From Bacteroidales bacterium (GTDB lineage Bacteria > Bacteroidota > Bacteroidia > Bacteroidales > UBA1402): DNA of 64,000 nucleotides. Within the stretch, counting starts at the first letter, position 1. Each line of letters begins with the position of its first letter. The notes below the pieces were generated by a model, which was given only the letters and a program-made list of their open reading frames with translations, had not been told where the DNA came from and did no database searches. The stretch is from positions 434,001 through 498,000 of the forward strand of contig JAJFTH010000003.1 in the NCBI GenBank assembly GCA_021373135.1, written 5' to 3'. A program made the translations under genes and the position numbers. Positions 45,687 to 54,068 of the stretch are shown one piece after another.

Positions 45687-48482
45687 TTAGAGTGACCGCA
45701 AAAGTAATATAACCGACAACGTAGACATCAACGTAGCCAACCCTTTAGACACTGTAGATTCCCAATCTACCTTTTCCTTCGGAGTAAGATCCTTTTCAAC
45801 CTTCTTTGCATCCATTTGAAGGGTTATAATCGAACCAGACTCGACGGTTGGATAGTGTCTGAAGCATAAAAATTGTTTGGTCGATTTCATCTGATTATTG
45901 GGTAATGTAACAGTCACGCTTTTACGATCGGCATTCTTTTGGAAACCACCTGCAAAGTTCTTGATGTACCAAGAGGCCGATTTGTGACCTTGAAAAATGA
46001 CATTTCTGATACTATCCTGTTCCGGGTTGAAAGAGTACTGCGCCATACGAGTACCTGTTTCGAGTATGGTAACGGTATTTTCCAAACGATTAACGTTAAT
46101 CACATCACCTTCAAACAATATCGGATCATTATTAGCACCGGCATGGTGATTCATTGCTTTACGTAGGTTTAAACTTACATCACCACGGTTTTTGTAGGTT
46201 CTGAAGAGCTTGGTACCATAAGGATCCGCATCATCAAGCAGCCCTCCTGCTTTTTTAATGATATCACTCAAGGTTGTTTGTTTCGATTCCAGAACATATA
46301 CCCCTGGATATTCAACTTGACCTGTGAGTTCAATAGTACGCCCCAAAGTGAATTCCGGTGTCATACGGACAACTACCTGATCATAAGGTTGCAGACTAAA
46401 ACCTTTAGGAGTTATTAGTTGATAGCTTGAATCAACCTGAAGTGTTATCAAGTCCAGCTTGGCTTTTTCTGTGGGAGAAAGGACGGTACGGAACACTTCG
46501 ATTCTATTGAAAGCTGCTCCGACATTGAAGCCACCGGCATTTGTCAAAAGGTCATGAATACCCATCGAGGCATCATAAGTAAAACTTCTTGGATTTTTCA
46601 CAGCTCCGAATACTTTGATTTCACCTACATTGGTATAGGTTGAATTGTCATAAATATTCAGATTGTCACCCGGTTGCAGTTCTATATTTTCTGCCTGATC
46701 CAATTCTATGCGGATGTATTTCACTTCAACAGGATTGAAAAGATTACGACGGAAAATATAGGCCACAGGATAAGCACTGGTTTTTAAACCACCGGCAAGT
46801 TCGATGGCTTGTTTTACAGAGATGCGATCGTTAAGTGCAAGAGTCCTTTCAAATGGTTTACGAACATGACCATTCACTGAAATGGTGGCTACATCGCGGT
46901 AGGCTGCCTGATCCATGATGCGAATGCGATCCTTTGGCTGGAGCGCAAAATCTGTATCCTTTTTCTTGGAATCAGGAAATGGAACAGTCAATACTTCGAC
47001 TGTCAAATCAGGTCTGGTTCGTTCAACAAGCAGGAAATCGGTTTTAGCTTCATAGGTTGGCTTGGCATTTTTAAGTAAGCGTCCGAGCGTTGAGTTTGCC
47101 AGCAAGTCAAACCGTCCGGGATAGTAAACACTACCTTCAATATCTACATATTGATCCATAGGCTTACCGATGGATTTGATACGTACCACATCGCCATTTA
47201 ACATGGGTACTTTAACCTTTCCGGAACGAACTTCTTTTAGATTGTATTCCATTAAGACTTCTTCTCCGTCCACATAGCGTTGAAGTTGTACAAAATCAGG
47301 ATATACATTCATATTCAATCCACCTGCAAATTTAATCAGGTCTGTAAGTGTCTCATTCGGCAACATTTCATAAGACATCGGGCGTTTAACCGCGCCTTCG
47401 ATGGTCACTAATTTTTTGATGACAGGGATAAAAAGGATATCATTGTTTTGCAAACCAAACTTAAATTGTTCTGCAGGATCATTCATAAAGGCATAGAGGT
47501 CAATATCTTTTCGATAGTTACCACGAATCAGTTGTATGCTGCGGACTGATCCGATTTCTGTGGGTCCTCCGGCTGCTGACAGGGCATTGAAAGCTGAATT
47601 AAGGGCGGAAAGGCTGAATCCGCCGGTTATTTTGGCTTCACCAAAAACATTGACCATGATGGTACGGGCAGTCACGATGGTGACGGCCAGTTGGTCGCTT
47701 CTGAACAAATAGGAAACGGACAGGTGCTTTTTGATTATTTCGCGTGCTTGGGCAAGGGTAAGTCCTTTCAAGAAAAGCTTGGCTACACCGGCAGGTTGAA
47801 TAGAGCCATCGGGGGCGATGCGTTGTTGAATGTCGGTTTGTGAGGCACCGAAAATAGAGATGTGTATTTCATCGCCTTCACCAAGAACATAGGTATCAGG
47901 AGCTTGAGCACCATCGGTGGTACGGAATACTTCCAAAGACTTGTCGGTAAACATGGAATGGCCATAGATGTTTGCACCACTTGTGCTTTTTGCAACTGCA
48001 GCCTGTAATACCCGTTGAGAGGCATCTGCTGCAGCTTCTTCCGGAGTGGTCTTCGGTGCTATTGGTGTAGGAGTCGTCATCTGATTTCCAACTTGTGGGT
48101 CCTGAGTTGAGGTTGATGCTCCGGTTGTTGTTGGTGCTGTACCACCCACATTAATATTGATGGGCTGGCTTAAGGTTGCTGCAGGGGCGGTTGTTGTTCC
48201 GGCTTTCTTTTCTTTCTCCAGTTCGTCAAGTACGGCTATCACTTTTGCCTGATATTGAGGATATTCTGTCGGTGGAACAGTTTCCAGATCAATGCCCTTT
48301 TGCAGGAGTCTTGTTCGAACTTCGCCTTCAGTAAGACCACGTTTTGACAACTCTCCGCTTGCCATTTGCATGATGGCCGGTGAAACATTTTGTGCCTGAA
48401 CAGATGTGGAAACATACACAAAAGAAGAAATGACCAATGCCAGTACGTATAATGACTGCATTTTCAGAATGGGTAATTTCAT
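45687..48482 (-). CDS. Large SLBB-domain outer-membrane polysaccharide export protein
   Basis: A 931-aa protein with a signal peptide (to about residue 30, VSTSVQAQN), a Ser/Thr/Pro-rich linker (residues about 95-140), a Poly_export domain (YVLGEGDEIHISIFGAS) and about six SLBB repeats (for example VEGAVKRPMSYEMLPNETL, VTIEGAV and VFGAVKNPRSFTYD). The C-terminal hydrophobic segment STLSVILLLRSL closes it. It is more than three times the size of the Wza-like protein of locus B, as is usual for this Bacteroidota subfamily. It is the first structural gene after the leader hairpin. Confidence 0.92.
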   Translation of the reverse strand: MKLPILKMQSLYVLALVISSFVYVSTSVQAQNVSPAIMQMASGELSKRGLTEGEVRTRLLQKGIDLETVPPTEYPQYQAKVIAVLDELEKEKKAGTTTAPAATLSQPININVGGTAPTTTGASTSTQDPQVGNQMTTPTPIAPKTTPEEAAADASQRVLQAAVAKSTSGANIYGHSMFTDKSLEVFRTTDGAQAPDTYVLGEGDEIHISIFGASQTDIQQRIAPDGSIQPAGVAKLFLKGLTLAQAREIIKKHLSVSYLFRSDQLAVTIVTARTIMVNVFGEAKITGGFSLSALNSAFNALSAAGGPTEIGSVRSIQLIRGNYRKDIDLYAFMNDPAEQFKFGLQNNDILFIPVIKKLVTIEGAVKRPMSYEMLPNETLTDLIKFAGGLNMNVYPDFVQLQRYVDGEEVLMEYNLKEVRSGKVKVPMLNGDVVRIKSIGKPMDQYVDIEGSVYYPGRFDLLANSTLGRLLKNAKPTYEAKTDFLLVERTRPDLTVEVLTVPFPDSKKKDTDFALQPKDRIRIMDQAAYRDVATISVNGHVRKPFERTLALNDRISVKQAIELAGGLKTSAYPVAYIFRRNLFNPVEVKYIRIELDQAENIELQPGDNLNIYDNSTYTNVGEIKVFGAVKNPRSFTYDASMGIHDLLTNAGGFNVGAAFNRIEVFRTVLSPTEKAKLDLITLQVDSSYQLITPKGFSLQPYDQVVVRMTPEFTLGRTIELTGQVEYPGVYVLESKQTTLSDIIKKAGGLLDDADPYGTKLFRTYKNRGDVSLNLRKAMNHHAGANNDPILFEGDVINVNRLENTVTILETGTRMAQYSFNPEQDSIRNVIFQGHKSASWYIKNFAGGFQKNADRKSVTVTLPNNQMKSTKQFLCFRHYPTVESGSIITLQMDAKKVEKDLTPKEKVDWESTVSKGLATLMSTLSVILLLRSL

Positions 48483-48538
48483 AGATGACTTGTATTTGAT
48501 AACTTGTTTATTTTTATTGAAGTCTGAACGCAGAAAGG

Positions 48539-48569
48539 TTCGTCACTCCCAGAGGTTGGATGCAACGAA
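48539..48569 (-). promoter_or_regulatory. Conserved 31-nt leader stem-loop, copy 2
   Basis: The same outer arms as at 5126-5156 (TTCGTTGC and GTGACGAA) and the same inner TCC/GGG pairing are present; the loop differs (AACCTCT instead of ATACAT). The DNA between the regulator stop and the hairpin also aligns (ATAATTTA, then a short GC-rich dyad with GCAAT). Confidence 0.65.
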
Positions 48570-48609
48570 TTGAAACACAGAGATGCTGCAATTGCAACTA
48601 TTTAATAAA

Positions 48610-49140
48610 TTATACGGCGGACCAGACCAACAATGATTTGGTTTTATCCTGTATATATTGCGGTAATGCGCCCGTTTCAACAGTAATATACCGTATCTTA
48701 AACGAGACATTTCCTTCCGCTTTTTGCACCAACTTATTCAAGTAGGTAATATTAAAGCCAGAACCTACCAGCACCAGATCAATGATTTTACCTGGTTTAC
48801 CCTGAGCAAAATCATTGATGACAAATGCTTTTTCAAGGTGGCCGATACGTTTGATCAATTCATCAACCACTTGGTCTATGCCCACATATTTGAGCAACAA
48901 GTGGTGAATGTCACCAAAATAAGGATGGTTGGTATTGGCACGGTACACCTTTTTGTTTTGCACCGTTTTTGCTTCTATCAGTTTGGCCTCTTCTAGACGG
49001 TTCAATTCAAGACGGATACCATTGGTAGACTCTCCAAACTCAGAGGCGAGGTTACGTAAATAAGCGGTGGTATCACTGTTGATGAAAAATTTCATCAACA
49101 CTTTGATTCGGGTCTTGGAAGTTATTAAGCTGTCAAGCAT
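48610..49140 (-). CDS. Winged-helix regulator with a C-terminal nucleotidyltransferase-like domain, copy 2
   Basis: A 176-aa paralogue of the regulator at 5202-5732, of identical length. The winged helix (SKTRIKVLMKFFINSDTTAY) is nearly identical; the recognition-helix region differs (ESTNGIRLELNRLEEAKL against ESISNIRNELNRLEDAHL). The C-terminal part has AQGKPGKIIDLVLVGSG and ends SLLVWSAV. It follows upxY after 173 bp and precedes the hairpin and the SLBB gene. It is probably a locus-specific regulator. Confidence 0.75.
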   Translation of the reverse strand: MLDSLITSKTRIKVLMKFFINSDTTAYLRNLASEFGESTNGIRLELNRLEEAKLIEAKTVQNKKVYRANTNHPYFGDIHHLLLKYVGIDQVVDELIKRIGHLEKAFVINDFAQGKPGKIIDLVLVGSGFNITYLNKLVQKAEGNVSFKIRYITVETGALPQYIQDKTKSLLVWSAV

Positions 49141-49162
49141 TATTTATTATCTCTGTATAAGC

Positions 49163-49184
49163 AACTTCCAACATGCTGGAAGTT
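49163..49184. promoter_or_regulatory. 8-bp dyad upstream of winged-helix regulator copy 2
   Basis: The arms AACTTCCA and TGGAAGTT with a 6-nt loop lie 23 bp before the regulator start. It could be an operator for autoregulation or an RNA hairpin. No U-tract follows. The rest of 49185-49313 holds nothing I can name. Confidence 0.4.
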
Positions 49185-49313
49185 TTAGCGTGATGAGTAT
49201 TTTTATTACTCAATACAGGGTGCAATTTACGAGAAAGAATCTGAATCACAAATATTGTTTCCAATATTTTATTAACATGTCCAAATTTTAACAAAATTGG
49301 CATATCATTTAAC

Positions 49314-49820
49314 TTATTGCACTTTTTCAAGAAAGGAAAGAGGCACGATGGTTAGAGCGCAGCCAAAGCGTTCAAGCCTGATAGCGACCTTGTGTTTGCC
49401 TTTGATTTGCACGAGCTCTCCCATCAGACCTTGTAACTGTCCTCGACAGATATTAACGGTTTCACCTGGTTCAAATTGTTCTTGGCTGAATTCCACCGGT
49501 TCTTCAGAATAGTTTACCATAAATTGTAATCTCTCTATTTGTGCATCAGGTATGGAAACAGGTGTTCCTTCTTCTCGAACAAAAGCTATGGCACCATACA
49601 CAGAAAGCACTTTTCTGAATTTTTTTGCAGGAACATGCACAAATATATATCCACGAATGACTGGAACTATCACTTCCTTGAGACGGTCACTCCAGCGGCG
49701 TTTCACTTTCTGAAGGGGCAGGTAATATTCAATTTCTTCTTGTTCAAACCTTTCGCTGACTTTTTTTTCAGCTCTCGGGGCGGTGTAGACGGCATACCAG
49801 CGAAGTTCTTCAGATTGCAT
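49314..49820 (-). CDS. UpxY-family transcription antiterminator (NusG paralogue)
   Basis: A 168-aa NusG-like protein: the NGN domain (LRWYAVYTAPRAEKKVSERF, IVPVIRGYIFVHV) is followed by a KOW-type region (GQLQGLMGELVQIKGKHKV). In Bacteroides, UpxY proteins are encoded first in each capsule operon and prevent early termination in that operon's own leader. Its position at the head of locus A fits that role. An exact -7 box lies 42 bp upstream. Confidence 0.92.
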   Translation of the reverse strand: MQSEELRWYAVYTAPRAEKKVSERFEQEEIEYYLPLQKVKRRWSDRLKEVIVPVIRGYIFVHVPAKKFRKVLSVYGAIAFVREEGTPVSIPDAQIERLQFMVNYSEEPVEFSQEQFEPGETVNICRGQLQGLMGELVQIKGKHKVAIRLERFGCALTIVPLSFLEKVQ

Positions 49821-49861
49821 TTAGACTATAATTTAGAGGATTTCCGGTATTTAAACAGTGG

Positions 49862-49869
49862 CAAAGATA
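49862..49869 (-). promoter_or_regulatory. -7 promoter box of locus A
   Basis: The minus-strand sequence TATCTTTG is an exact TAnnTTTG match, 42 bp before the upxY start. It would drive the whole minus-strand capsule operon. Confidence 0.65.
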
Positions 49870-49958
49870 CTGAATTTACAGTAAAAACGCAATAATGTAA
49901 ACCTGTATCATTGTAATATTTTTTTTAACAAATGACCTACAATTTAAGCCAAAAATAA

Positions 49959-49966
49959 TATCTTTG
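49959..49966 (+). promoter_or_regulatory. -7 promoter box of histidine kinase 1
   Basis: TATCTTTG, followed by the ATG at 49988. It overlaps the first codons of a longer possible reading frame, which argues for the later start. Confidence 0.65.
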
Positions 49967-49987
49967 CACAAACCATTAGATAATTAC

Positions 49988-51328
49988 ATGTTAACATCAA
50001 AATTGATGCGGATTATTTCCGTTGTTGGCATTATTTTGTTATTGAGTCTGCAATATGTATGGCTTAAAAATTCTTATCAGGTAGCAGAGATAGATCTTTT
50101 AGAAAAGAGTAAGAAATGCTTGACAGAAGCTGTTGAGGAAGACTTATTTGAGAGATGTGACAAAGCCAAAGTCAAAGTATCTGTTGCCAGAGAAGAGAAT
50201 ATAGATAAACGCTCTATAAAAGAGGAAGATAAAGAAGTCAGTCAATTTGCTGAAATTTATATTGGATTGCAAGATGTTGTGGAAAGTATTGGATTCCCTT
50301 ACTCTGTAAGACGTATTGATACACTTTTTCAAAAAAAGATAGTTCCATGTATTGGATTTCTGCCTAAATATTCCATCCGGATAATCGATGATAGTATCAG
50401 ATACAAGGCGACATCGAGGAAAGTTTCTACAGGTTTTGCTAAAGATGAAATTTTTGGTGATGCCATTTTTTTAAAATTAGGTTCTAAGCAATCTATTGAA
50501 ATGGTTTTAACTGCCCCTACTGCTTCCGTCGTTAATAGTGCCAAATACATTTTTTTAGTTTCAATCATATTGGTTTTGTTAATTGGGGTTATCCTCCTTT
50601 TTCAACTTAAGAGTATGATCAGAGACAAGAACTTCTCTGATTACATGAAAAATTACACAAGAATCTTGGCTCATGAAACGAGAACACCAATAAATGACAT
50701 TTACTTATTGACAACGATATTGATGTCTGATGATTTTGCGGATAAGGAGAAAAGGGATATTTACTATAATGAATGTCTGAATCAATGTTCAAAAATGCTC
50801 ATAGGCATTGACAATATTCTTTTGGTGGCTAAATCAGAAAAAACCAATATTCAAATTTTCAAATCGCATATTGATTTGCATACCTTTATTGAAAAAATTG
50901 CAAACAAGTACAGAAACAACTATTTCCTTCGCAAAAATCTTAATATTGAAACGCATTGTGATTCAGAAGAATGCATGGCGTACATTGACCCGGAACTGAT
51001 AGAGAACGTTCTGCTAAATTTGATAGAAAACGCCATCAAGTATTCCAAGGAATCTTTAGTAATTTCCATTTCATGTACGATAGAAAACAAACATATTATT
51101 TTACAAGTCAAAGATAATGGAGTTGGTATATCAAGTGAGGATTTAAAACATGTCTTTCAGATTTTCAAAAGGGGAAAGAAGTGCCCAAGAAACAACATCA
51201 AAGGTTTTGGTATCGGGCTCTATTACGTATACAAAGTTGTTAAAGCTCACAAGGGTAATGTAAAGGTAAATAGCATAGAAGGAGTTGGATCTGAATTTAC
51301 TATTGACATTCCGAACAGATTTCAATAA
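49988..51328 (+). CDS. Sensor histidine kinase 1
   Basis: A 446-aa kinase from 49988 (MLTSKLMRIISVV). Two membrane segments (IISVVGIILLLSLQYVW and YIFLVSIILVLLIGVILL) enclose about 150 periplasmic residues. The H-box is ILAHETRTPINDIY (His229), the N-box ENVLLNLIENAIKYS, and the G-boxes are VKDNGVGIS and GFGIGLYYVYKVVKAHKG. No response regulator is adjacent. It is a tandem paralogue of kinases 2 and 3 and probably signals to the regulator at 59294. Confidence 0.9.
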   Translation: MLTSKLMRIISVVGIILLLSLQYVWLKNSYQVAEIDLLEKSKKCLTEAVEEDLFERCDKAKVKVSVAREENIDKRSIKEEDKEVSQFAEIYIGLQDVVESIGFPYSVRRIDTLFQKKIVPCIGFLPKYSIRIIDDSIRYKATSRKVSTGFAKDEIFGDAIFLKLGSKQSIEMVLTAPTASVVNSAKYIFLVSIILVLLIGVILLFQLKSMIRDKNFSDYMKNYTRILAHETRTPINDIYLLTTILMSDDFADKEKRDIYYNECLNQCSKMLIGIDNILLVAKSEKTNIQIFKSHIDLHTFIEKIANKYRNNYFLRKNLNIETHCDSEECMAYIDPELIENVLLNLIENAIKYSKESLVISISCTIENKHIILQVKDNGVGISSEDLKHVFQIFKRGKKCPRNNIKGFGIGLYYVYKVVKAHKGNVKVNSIEGVGSEFTIDIPNRFQ

Positions 51329-51372
51329 TTTTACAAAATATATTAACAATTTTATAATAACACTATACAAGC

Positions 51373-52752
51373 ATGTTTGCATCAAAATTTATGCGGATTA
51401 TTTCCGTAATGGGTATTATTGCGCTATTGACGCTGCAGTATTTTTGGCTTAATAGTGCTTACCGGATGGTGGAGCGGGATATGATGGAAAAGTGCAAAGG
51501 ATGTTTGAAAGAGGCAATAGATGAAGAGCTTCCTAAAAGAATGGGTAAGGACCAAACTTTTAAAGGAGCGACTAATAATACTGATCTTAAAAATATCATA
51601 AAACCTAAAGCCAAGGTTATATCGGAATTTAAAATCAATCAATCTAGTGATATAAATATTGGGATTCAGGATGTGTTATACAAAATTGGCAGACCATGTT
51701 CGTCTAATATTGTTGATTCAATATTCCAGAAAAAAATCTTTGAACTTTATGGTTTTATACCAGAACATCAATTAAGAATCATTGAAGATTCTATTAAATA
51801 TTTAAATATCAAGAATCCAAGCAATAAAACTGATTCAATCTATCAAAATAATTTATGCAAAGTCTACAATCTAATATATGGAAATACAATTTATATCAAA
51901 TTAGATTCCAAACACTCATTTGAACTTATATTGACCTCCCCCACCAAATCCATTATTACCAAATCCAAATACATTTTTATTGTTTCCATCTTACTGGTCT
52001 TGCTGATTGGCGTCATCCTCATTTTCCAGCTTAAAAGTATGATCAAAGACAAAGAATTTACAAAGTTCATGAAAGATTACGCCAGAATATTGGCACATGA
52101 AACCCGGACACCGGTCAATGACATCTATATGTTGACATCCAGACTGATGTCTGACGATTTTGTAGACCCTGTCAAAAGAAAAAGTTATTACAACGAATGC
52201 CTAAGCCAATGTTCGAAACTGTTTTTGGGTATAGACAATATTCTTTTGGTAGCCAAGGCTGAACAGTCAAAATTTATGATCATAAAATCAACTGTCGATA
52301 TGCGGGTTTTTATATGCAAAATTGCCGACAAATACAGAAACAACTACTTCCTGCGCAAAGATCTTAAAATTGAAGCGAGTTGTAATTCGGAAGAATATAT
52401 TGCCTACCTTGACGCAGACCTGATGGAAAATGTCATCTTGAATCTGATAGAAAATGCCATCAAATATTCAAAGGATGCATTGTTGATTACCCTTTCTTGT
52501 TCTATGGAAAACAAACATATTCTTATCAAGATCAAGGACAACGGAATCGGAATATCTGAAAAGGATATGAAACATGTGTTTCAGATTTTTGAAAGAGGAA
52601 AAAAAGTTTCTAGCAATCAAATCAAAGGTTTCGGTATCGGACTCTACTATGTTTACAAAGTTGTTAAAGCTCACAAAGGAAAGGTAACAATAAATAGTAC
52701 AGAAGGTGTTGGATCCGAATTTACCATTGACATTCCGAATAGATTTCAATAA
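51373..52752 (+). CDS. Sensor histidine kinase 2
   Basis: A 459-aa close paralogue of kinase 1. The membrane segments (IISVMGIIALLTLQYFWL and YIFIVSILLVLLIGVILIF), the H-box (ILAHETRTPVNDIY) and the C-terminal catalytic region (GFGIGLYYVYKVVKAHKGKV, IDIPNRFQ) match almost residue for residue. The periplasmic part differs and is somewhat longer, as expected if the two sense different ligands. It ends 5 bp from the convergent HlyD-type gene. Confidence 0.9.
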   Translation: MFASKFMRIISVMGIIALLTLQYFWLNSAYRMVERDMMEKCKGCLKEAIDEELPKRMGKDQTFKGATNNTDLKNIIKPKAKVISEFKINQSSDINIGIQDVLYKIGRPCSSNIVDSIFQKKIFELYGFIPEHQLRIIEDSIKYLNIKNPSNKTDSIYQNNLCKVYNLIYGNTIYIKLDSKHSFELILTSPTKSIITKSKYIFIVSILLVLLIGVILIFQLKSMIKDKEFTKFMKDYARILAHETRTPVNDIYMLTSRLMSDDFVDPVKRKSYYNECLSQCSKLFLGIDNILLVAKAEQSKFMIIKSTVDMRVFICKIADKYRNNYFLRKDLKIEASCNSEEYIAYLDADLMENVILNLIENAIKYSKDALLITLSCSMENKHILIKIKDNGIGISEKDMKHVFQIFERGKKVSSNQIKGFGIGLYYVYKVVKAHKGKVTINSTEGVGSEFTIDIPNRFQ

Positions 52753-52757
52753 AATGA

Positions 52758-54068
52758 TCAGAGGTGTTTCTCGACTATTTTTTTGATGGGATTGAAAAAT
52801 CTTTCAATCAAGCGAATATCTTCCGTGATAATTTCAGCACTACCATCCATTTGCCTATTAATGGGCAACATCTGATCATAATTGGTGGTAAGTCCTTTTG
52901 GAAAACTGATTTCCACTACATAAAAGCCATCTGAATTGGGAGTAGCTGAGATATTCTGCACAGCACCTTCCAGATAACCAAATTCTTGGTCCGGAAAATT
53001 GTTCAGCCTGACATTGGCTTGTTGTCCAACCTTGACTTTTCCGGAGCCTTTCACTGACATGAGGGCTTTCCCTATCGGTGCTGTCTGGACATCGGGTTGA
53101 ATGGTAAAAATCGTCTCTCCGGATTCCACGTTCTGGTTGTTGCTCCAAAATCCCATCAGATTGACAACACCGTTGATTGGGCTCACCAACAGATAGGATC
53201 TTTCCCACGATTTGATATCGGTCGCTAGTTGTTCTGCGGCCATCCGCAAACTGATGGCGTATTTATTTTCATTTTCTTTGAATTCTTGCTGCAAATCAAG
53301 CATATTTCCCTGACATTGGGTGATACTGATTTCAGCTTGTTTGATGGAAGAACGCAAAGAGCTGTATGACTGCCGGCTTTGGAGAAGTTTATTTTTAGCA
53401 GTATCATAATCATCTTCAGAAACAACACCTTTTTTATATAACAGGGAATCACGTTTGAAAGTGGATATTGCCGTAGTCAACTGTTGTTTCATCAATTTGT
53501 CCTGCTGCATCATTTCCCTCAAATTTCCTTTTTGGCTTTTCACCTGAAGATCCTGCAAGGTGATTTTCTGCGGATAATACCTGAGTTCTTCAAAATCCAG
53601 ATATTCTCTCAAAATACTGACAAATGAAGCATAAGTTACTTGTACACTACCGAGTTGAAGTGGGCGGTCATCAAACAGCAACCTGGCAACAGACAGTTTT
53701 TGCTGCTTGTTTTTCCATTGATCCATTCGTTCAGAGAGCAGCAATATATCAGATGTTCGCGCCGGGTTCTGAATCACACCCAAAGCTGTTCCTTTTTTAA
53801 CTTTCTGATTGTTTGTTACATAAATTTCATCAATCTTGCCTGTCGCTCTGGCAATGATACTGGCAGGAGGTTCTTCTGTTGTGATGGTCACCGTTGCCGT
53901 GATGATATCCGGATACTTAAAAACGAAACAACCTGTCAGTAATACAACAATGATGCAAAAAATAGCTGTAATGCCCCAACGCACAATTCCTGGTGAGATT
54001 TCCCCCATCACTTCCTGAACTTCTTCACTGCGAAGTTCTATGTCTTTTTGCTGCTCGTCTTTCATCAA
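52758..54068 (-). CDS. HlyD-type membrane fusion protein
   Basis: A 436-aa inner-membrane adaptor with one N-terminal membrane segment (WGITAIFCIIVVLLTGCFVF), a biotinyl-lipoyl-like half (IIARATGKIDEIYVTNNQKV), a long coiled-coil hairpin (residues about 100-280) and the second lipoyl half (LLVSPINGVVNLMGFWSNNQ). Its start overlaps the exporter stop (ATGA). It links the C39-ABC exporter to an outer-membrane channel encoded elsewhere. Confidence 0.92.
   Translation of the reverse strand: MMKDEQQKDIELRSEEVQEVMGEISPGIVRWGITAIFCIIVVLLTGCFVFKYPDIITATVTITTEEPPASIIARATGKIDEIYVTNNQKVKKGTALGVIQNPARTSDILLLSERMDQWKNKQQKLSVARLLFDDRPLQLGSVQVTYASFVSILREYLDFEELRYYPQKITLQDLQVKSQKGNLREMMQQDKLMKQQLTTAISTFKRDSLLYKKGVVSEDDYDTAKNKLLQSRQSYSSLRSSIKQAEISITQCQGNMLDLQQEFKENENKYAISLRMAAEQLATDIKSWERSYLLVSPINGVVNLMGFWSNNQNVESGETIFTIQPDVQTAPIGKALMSVKGSGKVKVGQQANVRLNNFPDQEFGYLEGAVQNISATPNSDGFYVVEISFPKGLTTNYDQMLPINRQMDGSAEIITEDIRLIERFFNPIKKIVEKHL

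Noticed and set aside
49133..49330. A 65-aa minus-strand reading frame between upxY and the winged-helix gene as a leader peptide
   Set aside because: It overlaps both neighbouring genes and the dyad at 49163, has no ribosome-binding site, and its composition looks like untranslated AT-rich DNA.
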